Part shown: positions 8,143 to 17,400 of the stretch, in pieces
How the letters are laid out: every line of letters begins with the position of its first letter
Position numbering within the stretch: position 1 is the first letter of the stretch
Assembly: GCA_016716675.1 (NCBI GenBank)
Contig: JADJVG010000005.1
Span: 62,001-126,000, forward strand
Origin: Hyphomicrobium sp.
GTDB taxonomy: Bacteria > Pseudomonadota > Alphaproteobacteria > Rhizobiales > Hyphomicrobiaceae
Length of the DNA: 64,000 bases
Reading direction: 5' to 3'
The notes under the pieces: generated by a model
Told to the model about the DNA's origin: nothing
The model's database searches: none
The model's input: the letters and a program-made list of their open reading frames with translations, nothing else
Program-made: the position numbers and the translations under genes

Positions 8143-8358
8143 TTACGAGACCCTATCATCCTCATCGCCGCCTGATTCTATGAGCTTTTCGGCCTCATCG
8201 TCGTCAGGCGCGCCAGGAATAGCGTAAGAGTTGTTGAACCACTTACCCAGGTCGATATCGGCACAACGCTTCGAACAGAACGGCTGATACGCGTGGACCG
8301 TCTCCGACTTGCAAATCGGACAGCGCCGGATCGCCTTTGGTGCAGGTGTCAGGGCCAT
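8143..8358 (-). CDS. yacG: DNA gyrase inhibitor YacG, zinc-binding
   Basis: 71-residue zinc protein that binds GyrB and inhibits gyrase. The zinc ligands are CPIC near the N-terminus and FCSKRC about 12 residues later, followed by DLGKWFNNSYAIPG, all family hallmarks. The C-terminal tail is acidic. Located 11 bases downstream of maf, probably in the same transcript. Confidence 0.95.
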   Translation of the reverse strand: MALTPAPKAIRRCPICKSETVHAYQPFCSKRCADIDLGKWFNNSYAIPGAPDDDEAEKLIESGGDEDDRVS

Positions 8359-8369
8359 GGCCTTGTCCG

Positions 8370-9119
8370 CTAGTCCCTATCGACTTCGGCGAATTTCAAC
8401 CAGTTGTATTGGATCGGGAAGCCCTCATGCGTGAGCATTCCAACCACTTCAGTCACGGGCAAGCCGACCACGTTGGTATATGAACCGACAATCCGCTGCA
8501 CGAAGCACCCGGCGAGCCCTTGAATCGCGTAACCGCCCGCCTTGCCCCGCCATTCGCGCGAGGCGATGTAGCTTTCGATTTCGGAGCGCGTCAGGTGGCG
8601 GAAACGCACCCGCGTATCGACAATCTTCATGCGCACTTTGTCGTCGGGCGTCATCAGGCACACGGAGGTCAGCACCATATGCGTGCGCCCCGACAGGAGT
8701 TGTAGAGACGCCATCGCTTCCTCGACGTGCGACGGCTTCATAAGAATCTTGCGACCAACCGCGACGACCGTGTCGGCCGCCAATATGAACGCATCCGCCA
8801 GATCGCGGTCATTGGCGATCTGATCGCGCGCCGCCTCGGCCTTGGCCCGCGCTAGGCGCGTCACCAGCACACGCGGCATCTCTCCCCGCTTGGCGCTTTC
8901 GTCAATCGACGACGGCCGCAACGCGTCGGGCGTCACGCCGACCTGCGCCAGGAGCGTCAGGCGGCGGGGACTGGCACTGGCCAGCACCAGCCTCGGCCGC
9001 TCGATTTCGCCTTTGACGGCGACGCGCTCGCGCGCCAGCTGCCGGCGCAGCGTTTCGCGGCCTGGAGCATCCTCACGCGAGAAGGGGTTCAGAAGCTGGG
9101 CTTTCAGGCTGGAAATCAT
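8370..9119 (-). CDS. maf: Maf-type nucleoside triphosphate pyrophosphatase
   Basis: Hydrolyses non-canonical or modified nucleoside triphosphates. The core begins near residue 43 with LVLASASPRRLTLLAQVGV and includes ILAADTVV, SGRTHMVLTSVCL and GGYAIQGLAGCFVQRIVGSYTNVVGLP, all typical. At 249 residues it has an N-terminal extension of about 40 residues before the usual Maf start; either this is real or translation starts later. In related genomes infA lies directly upstream, but it is not present here. Confidence 0.92.
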   Translation of the reverse strand: MISSLKAQLLNPFSREDAPGRETLRRQLARERVAVKGEIERPRLVLASASPRRLTLLAQVGVTPDALRPSSIDESAKRGEMPRVLVTRLARAKAEAARDQIANDRDLADAFILAADTVVAVGRKILMKPSHVEEAMASLQLLSGRTHMVLTSVCLMTPDDKVRMKIVDTRVRFRHLTRSEIESYIASREWRGKAGGYAIQGLAGCFVQRIVGSYTNVVGLPVTEVVGMLTHEGFPIQYNWLKFAEVDRD

Positions 9120-9362
9120 CGCGCGTCCTTGTGGCCGATGGTGCCGGTCGGCCGGAACATTGGTGTCCCAATTGCTCCGCCCTGCCGGGCTGGCTCGCCA
9201 CGGCTGTTGAATGTCCGGGACAATGGCGCAGCAACAGGTGCAAAAGCAAGACCTGCCGCAGCCTTTTGAACGCCGCGAGCCCAGCTAGGCCGGCGCGTTG
9301 CAGGGCGCGCTGAAACAAGGCAATACTACACCGTTATTTTCACAGATGATTGCGGGCCACCA
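9120..9362. other. Intergenic, no gene seen (expected infA position)
   Basis: About 240 bases between divergent maf and the Crp-like gene. I see no infA or phosphatase coding sequence here, although both normally sit between maf and UPF0262 in Hyphomicrobiales. It presumably holds promoters for both flanking genes. Confidence 0.5.
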
Positions 9363-10061
9363 ATGATCTCCAAGACGGAAATTGCCGACCTTCTTGCCGG
9401 CGTGGCGCTGTTCGCCCCGCTCGACCCCGCCGGGCGATTGGCGGTCGCGGAGGCCTTGCGCGAAATCAAGTTCGATGCCGGCCAAGCCATTTTTTCTCGC
9501 GGCGACGCCGGCTCCGAACTCTTTGTTGTCACCAAGGGCCGCGTGCGGCTTTCCGTTTTAACAGCAGACGGCAAGGAACTGTCGTTCGCGCACGCTGAAG
9601 CGCCTTCGGTGTTCGGCGAACTGGCGGTATTCGACGGCCGGGCACGATCAGCCGATGCAACGGCGGTCGGCAAGGTCGAAGCCCTGACGCTCTCGCGCGC
9701 CGCTTTCCATCGCCTGTTGGCAACCATGCCCGCGATTGCCGAAGCGGCCATCAAATTCCTGTCGGGCCGGCTGCGTGATGCCGACGAGCAGCTTGAAGCG
9801 ATTGCGCTGCATCCCATTGAAGGTCGCCTTGCGCGCTTCTTCCTGGCGGCAGCGCGGCAGAAGGATCCGGCTGGAAAACTGGAAAAGGTAACGCTGGCAC
9901 TACCGATCTCACAAAGTGAGCTGGCGCTGCTGGTCGGTGCCAGCCGCCCGAAGGTCAATGCCGCGCTGGCACTGCTCGAATCTGATGGCTCGATCACGCG
10001 CAAAGGCCAGGATGTCATTTGCGACGTCGAAAGCCTGAGTGCCATCGCCGGCATGGACTGA
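9363..10061 (+). CDS. Crp/Fnr family transcription regulator
   Basis: 232-residue cyclic-nucleotide-type regulator. Residues 10-125 form the cNMP-binding barrel (FDAGQAIFSRGDAGSELFVV, FGELAVFDGRARSADATA), followed by a dimer helix and a winged helix-turn-helix (SQSELALLVGASRPKVNAAL). There is no N-terminal Cys cluster, so it is not an iron-sulfur FNR. FGELAVFDGRARSA resembles the phosphate-binding cassette (family pattern FGE..L...R.A), so cyclic nucleotide binding is possible. The cyclase homologue starts about 60 bases downstream on the same strand, suggesting a functional pair. Confidence 0.9.
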   Translation: MISKTEIADLLAGVALFAPLDPAGRLAVAEALREIKFDAGQAIFSRGDAGSELFVVTKGRVRLSVLTADGKELSFAHAEAPSVFGELAVFDGRARSADATAVGKVEALTLSRAAFHRLLATMPAIAEAAIKFLSGRLRDADEQLEAIALHPIEGRLARFFLAAARQKDPAGKLEKVTLALPISQSELALLVGASRPKVNAALALLESDGSITRKGQDVICDVESLSAIAGMD

Positions 10062-10124
10062 GCCGATGACCGATAACGGCAGCGTGCCGGACGTGGCGAA
10101 GCGAAGCGACGGCAGGTGCGCGGC

Positions 10125-11153
10125 ATGCTGAAAAGAGCCATAGCGCCGGTTCGCAACGTCTTTCAGAGCATCGCGCGTGCCGGCACCGCCGGATATCCGC
10201 CCGATACCGTTCGCCGCCTCAAAATTCTGAATGTCATTGCGGCGCTCATCGCATTGACGAACTCGATCTACGCGCTCCAGCTCGCCATGGGCGATTACGA
10301 GACCATGAAGCCGGTGGTGTGGATCAACCTTGTGCTATCGGCCATCGCGGCGTCCGTGCCGCTGACGCATCGCATCAGCGAGACGGCCGGCGGGCTTATA
10401 CTGGTCACGGCGGAGTTTGTGGCACTACTCGGCTTCACTGCCTATTTCGGCCGCTCGGGCGGCGCACCGATGCAGTATCTGGTGGCCGCAGCTGCGCCGT
10501 TCGTGATCTTCGGCCTCGATCGCCTGCGTCTGGTGATCGCCGTTGTCGTCGGCGCGCTCGGCTTGCATTTGCTGGCGTGGTTTTCCTTCACGCGCTCCGA
10601 TGCGATGCTGACCGTCGATACCGAGATGTTGAATTCGCTCTATGCGCAGAGCGCGGTGACGACCTTCGGATTGATCGCAGCATCGGTCTACTATGCGTTC
10701 AGTCTTGCCGAGCGCGCCAAGGCTGAAACAGATGCTGTCCTGCGCAACGTACTGCCCGACAGCATCGTCGAACGCTTGAAGGCCAATCCCGGACAAGCCA
10801 TTTCGGACGGTTTTGCGTCGGCCTCTATTTTGTTCGCAGACATCACCGGCTTCGTTGCCTTGGCGCGCTTCGGTGCAAGCGCCGGCATTCCGATTCAAAT
10901 TCGCATCGGCATGGCGTCAGGACCGATGATGGCGGGTGTGATCGGCACCAAGAAATTCAGCTACGACGTCTGGGGCGATCCCGTGAACCTTGCCAGCCGA
11001 TTGGAAAGCGCGAGCACGCCGGGCCGCATTCTGACCTGCCCAGAGTGCCGCGAAAAGCTTGGGCCCGGGTACACATTCGAAAGCCGGGGAGTGATTGTCG
11101 TCAAAGGCGTCGGCCAGCAGGAAGCGTTTTATCTGACCGGCCGAGTGAAGTGA
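10125..11153 (+). CDS. Membrane adenylate/guanylate cyclase homologue with deleted catalytic segment
   Basis: Class III nucleotide cyclase relative: five or six N-terminal transmembrane helices (about 35-205), then a cyclase domain. SILFADITGF, with the first metal-binding Asp, is present, as are QIRIGMASGP, AGVIGTKKFSYDVWGD and VNLASRLES. Between VALAR and IPIQIRIG about 55-60 residues normally found in the family are missing, including the KTIGDAY motif that carries the substrate Lys and the second metal-binding Asp. The frame is kept. As written, the protein should not make cyclic nucleotide. Start taken at the ATG at 10125; a GTG at 10116 is in frame. Confidence 0.85.
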   Translation: MLKRAIAPVRNVFQSIARAGTAGYPPDTVRRLKILNVIAALIALTNSIYALQLAMGDYETMKPVVWINLVLSAIAASVPLTHRISETAGGLILVTAEFVALLGFTAYFGRSGGAPMQYLVAAAAPFVIFGLDRLRLVIAVVVGALGLHLLAWFSFTRSDAMLTVDTEMLNSLYAQSAVTTFGLIAASVYYAFSLAERAKAETDAVLRNVLPDSIVERLKANPGQAISDGFASASILFADITGFVALARFGASAGIPIQIRIGMASGPMMAGVIGTKKFSYDVWGDPVNLASRLESASTPGRILTCPECREKLGPGYTFESRGVIVVKGVGQQEAFYLTGRVK

Positions 11154-11230
11154 TGTTCGCGTGAAGACTGGTGGCGTGCAGACCGGCGCCATTAAGCGCG
11201 ACGCGACGTGACGCGCCAACTGCTTCGCGA

Positions 11231-11728
11231 TCAGCCCTTCCAGTGCAAGGCGCACAGCAGCGTAAACAAGCGCCGCGCCGTATCGGAATCGACGACAATC
11301 TTGCTGGCGAGGCGTTCGCGCAAGACCACGCTGCCCTCGTCGTGCAGACTGCGGCGACTGACGTCGATCGCCTGGATACGCGCCGGCGGCGCGGTTCGCA
11401 CGGCCTCATAGTACGATTCACAAACCATGAAGTAATCCTTCATGATCCGCTTCAACGGCGTGAGCGGAACGGAATGCTGCAGGAGCGCCGGATTGAGCAC
11501 TGAGCCAATATTCAATTGCAGCCGATCGTCAGCCAGTCCGAGGTTCAGAGTGTAGGGACCGTCGTCGAAGCCTTCAATCGCGAATGAATTGCCGTCAATG
11601 ATATCGAAGATCGCGACTTCGCGCTCATGCTCGATGTTGGCGTTCGTCCGCCCGAGCGATTTCTGATCCAGCGTGATCTCGCTCAATCGATCCTTACTTG
11701 GCTCAGCGTTTGGCGTCATCGCGTCCAT
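11231..11728 (-). CDS. UPF0262 family protein
   Basis: 165-residue conserved cytoplasmic protein of unknown function. Recognised by EREVAIFDIIDGNSFAIEG, the central PLTPLKRIMKDYFMVCESYYEAVR and the C-terminal LHDEGSVVLRERLASKIVVD. It follows hisD by eight bases, as in most Hyphomicrobiales, so the two are probably cotranscribed. The phosphatase gene that usually comes next is absent. Confidence 0.88.
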   Translation of the reverse strand: MDAMTPNAEPSKDRLSEITLDQKSLGRTNANIEHEREVAIFDIIDGNSFAIEGFDDGPYTLNLGLADDRLQLNIGSVLNPALLQHSVPLTPLKRIMKDYFMVCESYYEAVRTAPPARIQAIDVSRRSLHDEGSVVLRERLASKIVVDSDTARRLFTLLCALHWKG

Positions 11729-11736
11729 ACAGTTGC

Positions 11737-13036
11737 TTACCCCTCAGACCCTAGACGGATTTCAACCGAGCGGCGATGTGCCTCTAAGCCTTCAGCGCGC
11801 GCCAGCGTCATGGCGGGCTTGGCGAGTGCCGCGAGTGATGCGGCATTGAGTTTGAGGATCGATGTCCGCTTCATATAGTCGAGTACGCCGAGGCCTGATG
11901 AAAAGCGTGCGCTGCGCGCCGTCGGCAGCACATGGTTCGATCCCGAAACATAATCGCCGATGGCTTCCGGCGTCTGGCTGCCAAGGAAGATCGCACCGGC
12001 ATTGCGAATGGCATCCGATAACTCTTCCGCATTCTCGGTGGCGATTTCCAAGTGTTCGGCCGCCAGACGATCCGCAAGTGCCGGCGCTTCATCGAGCGAG
12101 CGCAGGATGATCGTGGCGCCGAAAACCGACCAGCTTTCGCCCGCGATATTGCCGCGCGAGAGTGTCTTCAATTGGCGAGTGACGGCCTCTTCAACAGCGG
12201 ACGCGAAGGCGGCATCGTCGGTCATCAGGATCGATTGCGCGGCGGTGTCGTGCTCGGCCTGGGCCAGCAGGTCGGCCGCGATCCATTCCGGGTTATTGTG
12301 CTTATCGGCAATCACCAGCACTTCCGACGGACCGGCAATGGAATCGATGCCAACTGTGCCGAAAACCTGACGCTTGGCGGCCGCCACATAGGCATTGCCG
12401 GGGCCGACAATTTTGACAACCGGTGCAATCGTCTCGGTGCCGTAAGCGAGCGCCGCGATCGCCTGAGCGCCACCGACGCGATAAATTTCTTCGACACCCG
12501 CAAGCTTCGCGGCGGCCAGCACCAGCGGGTTCAATTCGCCCCGCGGCGACGGCACAACCATCACGATGCGCGGCACGCCGGCAACCTTGGCCGGCACGGC
12601 ATTCATGAGCACCGAGCTCGGGTAGGACGCCAGACCGCCCGGCACGTAAAGCCCGACGGATTCGACCGCCGTCCAGCGATGCCCAGTTCAACACCCAAAG
12701 CATCACGGTATAGCGGCCGTTTTCCGGCACCTGGCGCTGATGATGCTCGGCGATGCGGTTGCGCGCGAATTCCAGAGCTTCCAGCGTTTCAGCAGAACAA
12801 CTAGCAACGGCCGCATCGACTTCGGCTTTGCTGACGGCAAGGCCAAGTTTTTCAAGGTCAACGGAATCGAATTTGCGTGAGAGAGCGATCAGCGCCTTGT
12901 CGCCGCCTGCCCGGACGGACGCGATGATTTCAGCGACTGCGGTATCGACTTGAACCGAAGATTCCCGCTTCTGCGCCAGCAGCTCTTTAAAGCTGTCAGC
13001 AAACGTCGCATCACGGGTATTCAAACGCATGGGCAT
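11737..13036 (-). pseudogene. hisD: Histidinol dehydrogenase, interrupted by two close frameshifts
   Basis: Last enzyme of histidine biosynthesis (histidinol to histidine, NAD and zinc dependent). The N-terminal part reads from 13036 (MPMRLNTRDATFADSFKELL ... ARNRIAEHHQRQVPENGRYT). DALGVELG is in a second frame and HRWTAVESVGLYVPGGLASY continues in a third, which then runs intact to the end with GPGNAYV, DSIAGPSEVLV and SGSNHVLPT. The lesions are at about 12705-12706 and 12682-12683, 23 bases apart. Everything else is full length (about 430 residues) and conserved, so either a very recent pseudogene or base-calling error. The first explanation would imply histidine auxotrophy unless another copy exists. 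Confidence 0.88.
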
Positions 13037-13079
13037 GTCGGCTTGCTACCGGCGCGAAGTGCCGCCGGCCCTTTCGCAA

Positions 13080-13568
13080 TTAGACTTTATCGTCGGGATG
13101 GACGGGGGCCAATTTTGTTGCCCACGCCGCTCCGAGATCTGTCATCTCGAACTCCAGACATTCGACAGTTAGGCGGATGGCCGCACCACCGGAAAATGTC
13201 AACGTGACATCACCGCCGGGCACCTCTGGATCGGCAACAGGCGCGAACGTAATCGCCAGTAAAGCCAAAGATCCGCGACGATCCTTAAGATCCAATCCAC
13301 TAACTTTAGCGGCCAGCACGCGCTCGAACCTGAGCCCGGTGCGGCGGCGCTCAAGTCCGGTATCGCCCCGGCGCGGTTTTTTGGCCTTTGCGCCGCTGGC
13401 GGACGGACTTATCGCTTTGTCCCAATCAAACCGGTTGGCTATTGCGGCAAACCGCTTTTCCTTCGGCAGATAGACCATATCGCCGATCCGCACGACGGCG
13501 TCCTGCAAATGCGCCGAGATCACGCGCAAATCGTCGGTATCCAGCGCGATCAGCTTAAGGTCGGGCAT
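13080..13568 (-). CDS. DUF2948 family protein
   Basis: 162-residue protein of unknown function always found between murA and hisD in this group. The start at 13568 gives MPDLKLIALDTDDLRVISAH, the typical beginning; a longer version from 13649 only adds poorly conserved residues. Two beta-rich halves follow, with GDMVYLPKEKRFAAIANRFD and TFSGGAAIRLTVECLEFEMTDLG. Cytoplasmic. Confidence 0.85.
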   Translation of the reverse strand: MPDLKLIALDTDDLRVISAHLQDAVVRIGDMVYLPKEKRFAAIANRFDWDKAISPSASGAKAKKPRRGDTGLERRRTGLRFERVLAAKVSGLDLKDRRGSLALLAITFAPVADPEVPGGDVTLTFSGGAAIRLTVECLEFEMTDLGAAWATKLAPVHPDDKV

Positions 13569-13697
13569 TTTGCGGTTCAAGGCTCCCCAGGCGGCGGCGA
13601 ACGAACACCGCATTGCAAGACTGATACCGGTCCAGAGCCATGCGCGCAATACAGCGGCGCACAGCGTAGCGGCGTCCGGTTCATCAATGCACCGGCT

Positions 13698-13937
13698 TCA
13701 CACTTTCGGCTGGATCGTTTTGCCATTGCCGGGGGCATGGCTGGGTGCGCGCCCCGCCGCCAAGCGGGCATGCTCTTCTTCGAGCAGCGCGAGGCGGTCA
13801 GCCATCGCCTTGCGCGATTGTTCGAAGCGCGCTTCGAGCATCGGGCGGCTGCACATACGCCACAACAGATAGCCGATCAGGGCACCAAGCAGGAACGCGA
13901 GGAGCAGATACCACCAGACTTGAGTGAGGAGATACAT
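13698..13937 (-). CDS. Small membrane protein with coiled-coil tail
   Basis: 79 residues: one transmembrane helix (about 5-26, WWYLLLAFLLGALIGYLLW), then a charged helical part (ARFEQSRKAMADRLALLEEEHARLAAG). It lies 33 bases downstream of the large OmpA-domain gene on the same strand and may be part of the same envelope module. Function unknown. Confidence 0.6.
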   Translation of the reverse strand: MYLLTQVWWYLLLAFLLGALIGYLLWRMCSRPMLEARFEQSRKAMADRLALLEEEHARLAAGRAPSHAPGNGKTIQPKV

Positions 13938-13970
13938 TGTACAAAGTTCCTAACGCACGATCCTGAGGTG

Positions 13971-15989
13971 TCACTGCGGGTGTGGAGCAGAAACAGTCAC
14001 GTCGAAGTCAACACGACGATTGCAGGCAAACGCCGCTTTCGTGCCGGTCCGCACAAGGGGAAGCAAGGCACCATGACCGATTGCCGATAGTCGGCCTGAG
14101 GGCACGCCTAGATCCACCAGAGCACTCCTCACGGCATGCGCGCGCGCATCCGAAAGTTTCTGATTGGCATCAGCGCTGCCCCGCCGGTCGGCATGACCGT
14201 TCACGACGATCTCGTGGTGCGGACACCGCTTTGCAACGCGCGCCACGTTCGCAAGTGCCGACTGATATCTCGCGGCGACCCGGGTTGAATTTTCCGCGAA
14301 ACGGATCGTGCTCCGGTGCAGCGCCCGGCTCAATCTGGTGTTGCAGGCGGCAGCCGGCAATGGAGGTTGCGCCGGTCGTGCGCGATCAGCTTCGCTCATG
14401 CCGCCCGCGGCGGCAGCGGCACGCAGGCCAGGAACGGCGCTTAATTCAACCCGCCGGTTCCGTTTGAATGCGGCCCTGTTTCGCGATGGATCGAGCGGAC
14501 GGCTGTCACCATACCCTTTGGCGTTCAAGCGCGCCGCCGCAATGCCGCGCGCGATGAGAGCGTCACGTACGGCAACGGCGCGCGACAGTGACGTCTGCAG
14601 GTTGGTCGCATCACTGCCCGTCAGGTCAGCATGGCCTGCAATATCGAGACTGTAGCTGGCGCACCGCTTTGCGAGCGCCGCAACGCGTTCGATGAAGCCA
14701 CTGAACTCTGGCTCAAGGGTCGCTCCATTCAGAGGAAAGCGAATTTTCGTGCTCTTGAAGGCCTCGGCAAAATCGGCGTCGCAACTTGGATCGGCGACCG
14801 GAAGCGGCGGCGGAGTGGTTTGCGAATTGGCATCGCCGGACGCTTGCGCCGCGGCCCGATCGGCTTCGGCCTTGCGGGCGGCGGCAACCGCCTTTCGCTC
14901 GGCTTCTGCTTCGAGCGCGAGTCGGTTTGCGTCTTCCTCAGCCTTGCGCTTAGCTTCTGCCGCGAGACGCTCCTCTTCTAGTGCAGTGGCTTTGGCAGCG
15001 GCAGCAGCGGCTTCTGCCTCAGCTTTGCGCTTGGCTTCTAATGCGAGACGTTCATCTTCTAAGGCCTTGGCTTTGGCAGCGGCTTCTGCCTCAGCCCTGC
15101 GCTTGGCTTCTGCCGCAAGACGTTCCTCTTCTAATTCCTTGGCTTTAGCAGCGGCATCTGCACCGGTGGCCGATGCCGCGACTGGCATTGGCGGCGAGGC
15201 CACATCCGCGACGGTGATATCGTTCTCAAGATACGCGACGACGCCCGGCAGGCCCGTCATGGACGCGAGCGCGACCGTTGCCTTTTCGAAGTCCGCCGTG
15301 CGCGTAGCTTCATCTGGAGCAACACCGACCACCCGGCCAATATGACTTTCGACCTTGAGCGCAGCCCATGACAGGCCCGCATTGGCAAGCTTTTTTGTGC
15401 CATCCGCTTCCGCACGCCGCGAGAGCGCCTGAGGCAATGGAATGTCCGGCTTGTTCGTCATATGCCAGCTGATCAAAGCGAGCGGCAAAAGCCCGAGCAG
15501 CAGCATAACCGCGGCGCAGACGCGGCATCGACGCTGCAACCCATCCTCATCGAGATCAACAGCGCGACCGGCACGTTCTAACTGCGCAACAAGAGTGCCT
15601 GACCACCGGCCCGCGATCCACCAGTAAACCCAGCCGCCGAGCGCTCCACCGGCGAGCAGCGTCAGTGCCGTTTGCACCGTGCGCATAGATTCTTGCTGTG
15701 GCCACGGCACGTAGGCCAGCGCCACGTATCCGATGAGGCCGAGCAGAGCGCCGATAAAGATCCAATAGGCGAGCCCGCGCACGCGGCGGATTTCTGCAAG
15801 CCATATGGCGAGTAACGCGCCCGGCAGCGCAAACGCTGCAATCGGCAGCACGGAACGGAGCAATCGCCAGGGCAACGTTTCGCCGTCAACCGGCGCGGCG
15901 AGCGGCACGGCAAAGATGGTGGCGACGAACGCCACCGCCAGCACTGCCAGCATCAAACCGGCCACGATGGCTAACGCACTGCGACGCAT
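13971..15989 (-). CDS. Membrane-anchored protein with two OmpA-like domains
   Basis: 672-residue envelope protein. Several N-terminal hydrophobic segments (about 5-30, 45-65, 73-93, 107-127, 158-178) are followed by a BON-like stretch (LANAGLSWAALKVESHIGRV ... DFEKATVALASM), then an Ala/Lys/Glu-rich coiled coil with repeated units of the type LEEERLAAEAKRKAEAEAAA. Two OmpA C-terminal domains follow: IAGHADLTGSDATNLQTSLSRA ... KGYGDSRPL and VNGHADRRGSADANQKLSDARA ... GHGALLP. OmpA domains bind peptidoglycan, so the coiled coil may span the periplasm. Its neighbours are murA and small envelope genes. Confidence 0.75.
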   Translation of the reverse strand: MRRSALAIVAGLMLAVLAVAFVATIFAVPLAAPVDGETLPWRLLRSVLPIAAFALPGALLAIWLAEIRRVRGLAYWIFIGALLGLIGYVALAYVPWPQQESMRTVQTALTLLAGGALGGWVYWWIAGRWSGTLVAQLERAGRAVDLDEDGLQRRCRVCAAVMLLLGLLPLALISWHMTNKPDIPLPQALSRRAEADGTKKLANAGLSWAALKVESHIGRVVGVAPDEATRTADFEKATVALASMTGLPGVVAYLENDITVADVASPPMPVAASATGADAAAKAKELEEERLAAEAKRRAEAEAAAKAKALEDERLALEAKRKAEAEAAAAAAKATALEEERLAAEAKRKAEEDANRLALEAEAERKAVAAARKAEADRAAAQASGDANSQTTPPPLPVADPSCDADFAEAFKSTKIRFPLNGATLEPEFSGFIERVAALAKRCASYSLDIAGHADLTGSDATNLQTSLSRAVAVRDALIARGIAAARLNAKGYGDSRPLDPSRNRAAFKRNRRVELSAVPGLRAAAAAGGMSEADRARPAQPPLPAAACNTRLSRALHRSTIRFAENSTRVAARYQSALANVARVAKRCPHHEIVVNGHADRRGSADANQKLSDARAHAVRSALVDLGVPSGRLSAIGHGALLPLVRTGTKAAFACNRRVDFDVTVSAPHPQ

Positions 15990-16107
15990 ACACCCGTCTC
16001 CCGCCGCAACCTCTCGGCACGCGGAATTAATCAGTTAATGCCGGACGCCCCAATAGGTTCATAGCGACATGGTCAATAGCGGCACACAGCGCCGAAATGA
16101 TGCCCGT

Positions 16108-17400
16108 TCAGCCGCTCGACAACCGCTCAATGGCGGCACCGCACCGGGTGAGCTTTTGCTCTAATTGTTCGAAGCCGCGATCGAGGTGATACACGCGGTT
16201 GATCGTGGTGGTGCCTTCCGCCATCAGACCGGCGATGACCAGCGACACGGAGGCTCGGAGGTCGGTTGCCATGACCGGCGCGCCAGTGAGCGTCTTCACG
16301 CCTTTGATGGTTGCCGTGTCGCCGTGCAGATGGATATCAGCGCCAAGACGCGCTAGTTCCTGCACGTGCATGAAGCGATTTTCGAAAATCGTTTCGCGAA
16401 TGACGCTGGTGCCAGCAGCGCGCGTCAACAGGGCCATCAACTGTGCCTGGAGATCTGTCGGGAAGCCAGGGAAGGGCTGCGTCTCGACGGACACCGGCTG
16501 AATGGCGCCTGATGTCCGCTTCACGCGGATGCCGTTTGCAACCTCGGTCACTTCAGTGCCGGTTTCGCGCAGCACATCGAGCGGATTCTTGAGATGCACC
16601 GCCCGCGCGCCTTCAAGCACCACATCGCCGCCCGTTGCCGCAACGGCAAACGCAAACGTGCCCGCCTCAATGCGATCCGGCACAACCGAATGAACCGCAC
16701 CTTCGAGCCGGTCGCGACCCTGAATGCGCAACACCGACGTGCCGATGCCTTCAATCTTTACGCCCATTTTGACGAGGCACTCGGCCACGTCGCCGATCTC
16801 AGGTTCGCGCGCCGCATTTTCGATAACGGTTTCGCCCTTGGCGAGAACTGCCGCCAGCAACACCTGATGCGTCGCGCCGACCGACACCTTCGGGAAAACG
16901 ATATGCGCGCCGCGCAATCCCTTCGGGGCCTTGGCAATCACGTAACCGGCTTCGATGTCGATTTCGGCGCCGAGCTCTTTAAGGCCCGCCAGATGCATAT
17001 CGACGGGGCGGGTGCCGATGGCGCAACCGCCCGGCAACGATACCTTGGCTTGACGCATGCGCGCGACCAGCGGCCCCAGCACCCAGAAGCTGGCGCGCAT
17101 CCGCGACACCATTTCATAGGGCGCGGTTGTATCAACGATATCGCGCGCCGTCAGATGGCAGGTCTCGCCCAGGTGCATCGTCGTGCCGGGGCGCTTTCCA
17201 TCAACCGCCAGATCGACACCGTGATTGCGCAGAATGCGCATCAGCAGATTGACGTCGGCAAGGTTCGGCACGTTCTTCAACGTCAACCGGTCGTCGGTCA
17301 GCAGTGACGCAATCAATAGCGGCAGGGCTGCGTTCTTCGCGCCTGAAATGGGAATACTACCGTTAAGCGCATTGCCGCCTGTGATCTGAATGCGATCCAT
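16108..17400 (-). CDS. murA: UDP-N-acetylglucosamine 1-carboxyvinyltransferase
   Basis: First committed step of peptidoglycan synthesis: transfers enolpyruvate from PEP to UDP-GlcNAc. 430 residues, normal length. Visible are Lys22 in ISGAKNAALPLL, the active-site loop LPGGCAIGTRPVD with Cys126 (the fosfomycin target), and DMHLAGLKELGAEI. The C-terminal half ends with RGFEQLEQKLTRCGA. It heads the DUF2948 - hisD neighbourhood. Confidence 0.97.
   Translation of the reverse strand: MDRIQITGGNALNGSIPISGAKNAALPLLIASLLTDDRLTLKNVPNLADVNLLMRILRNHGVDLAVDGKRPGTTMHLGETCHLTARDIVDTTAPYEMVSRMRASFWVLGPLVARMRQAKVSLPGGCAIGTRPVDMHLAGLKELGAEIDIEAGYVIAKAPKGLRGAHIVFPKVSVGATHQVLLAAVLAKGETVIENAAREPEIGDVAECLVKMGVKIEGIGTSVLRIQGRDRLEGAVHSVVPDRIEAGTFAFAVAATGGDVVLEGARAVHLKNPLDVLRETGTEVTEVANGIRVKRTSGAIQPVSVETQPFPGFPTDLQAQLMALLTRAAGTSVIRETIFENRFMHVQELARLGADIHLHGDTATIKGVKTLTGAPVMATDLRASVSLVIAGLMAEGTTTINRVYHLDRGFEQLEQKLTRCGAAIERLSSG

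Noticed and set aside
13569..13649. N-terminal extension of the DUF2948 protein
   Set aside because: Extra residues are not like the family, which begins MPDLKLIALD; the ATG at 13568 is the better start.
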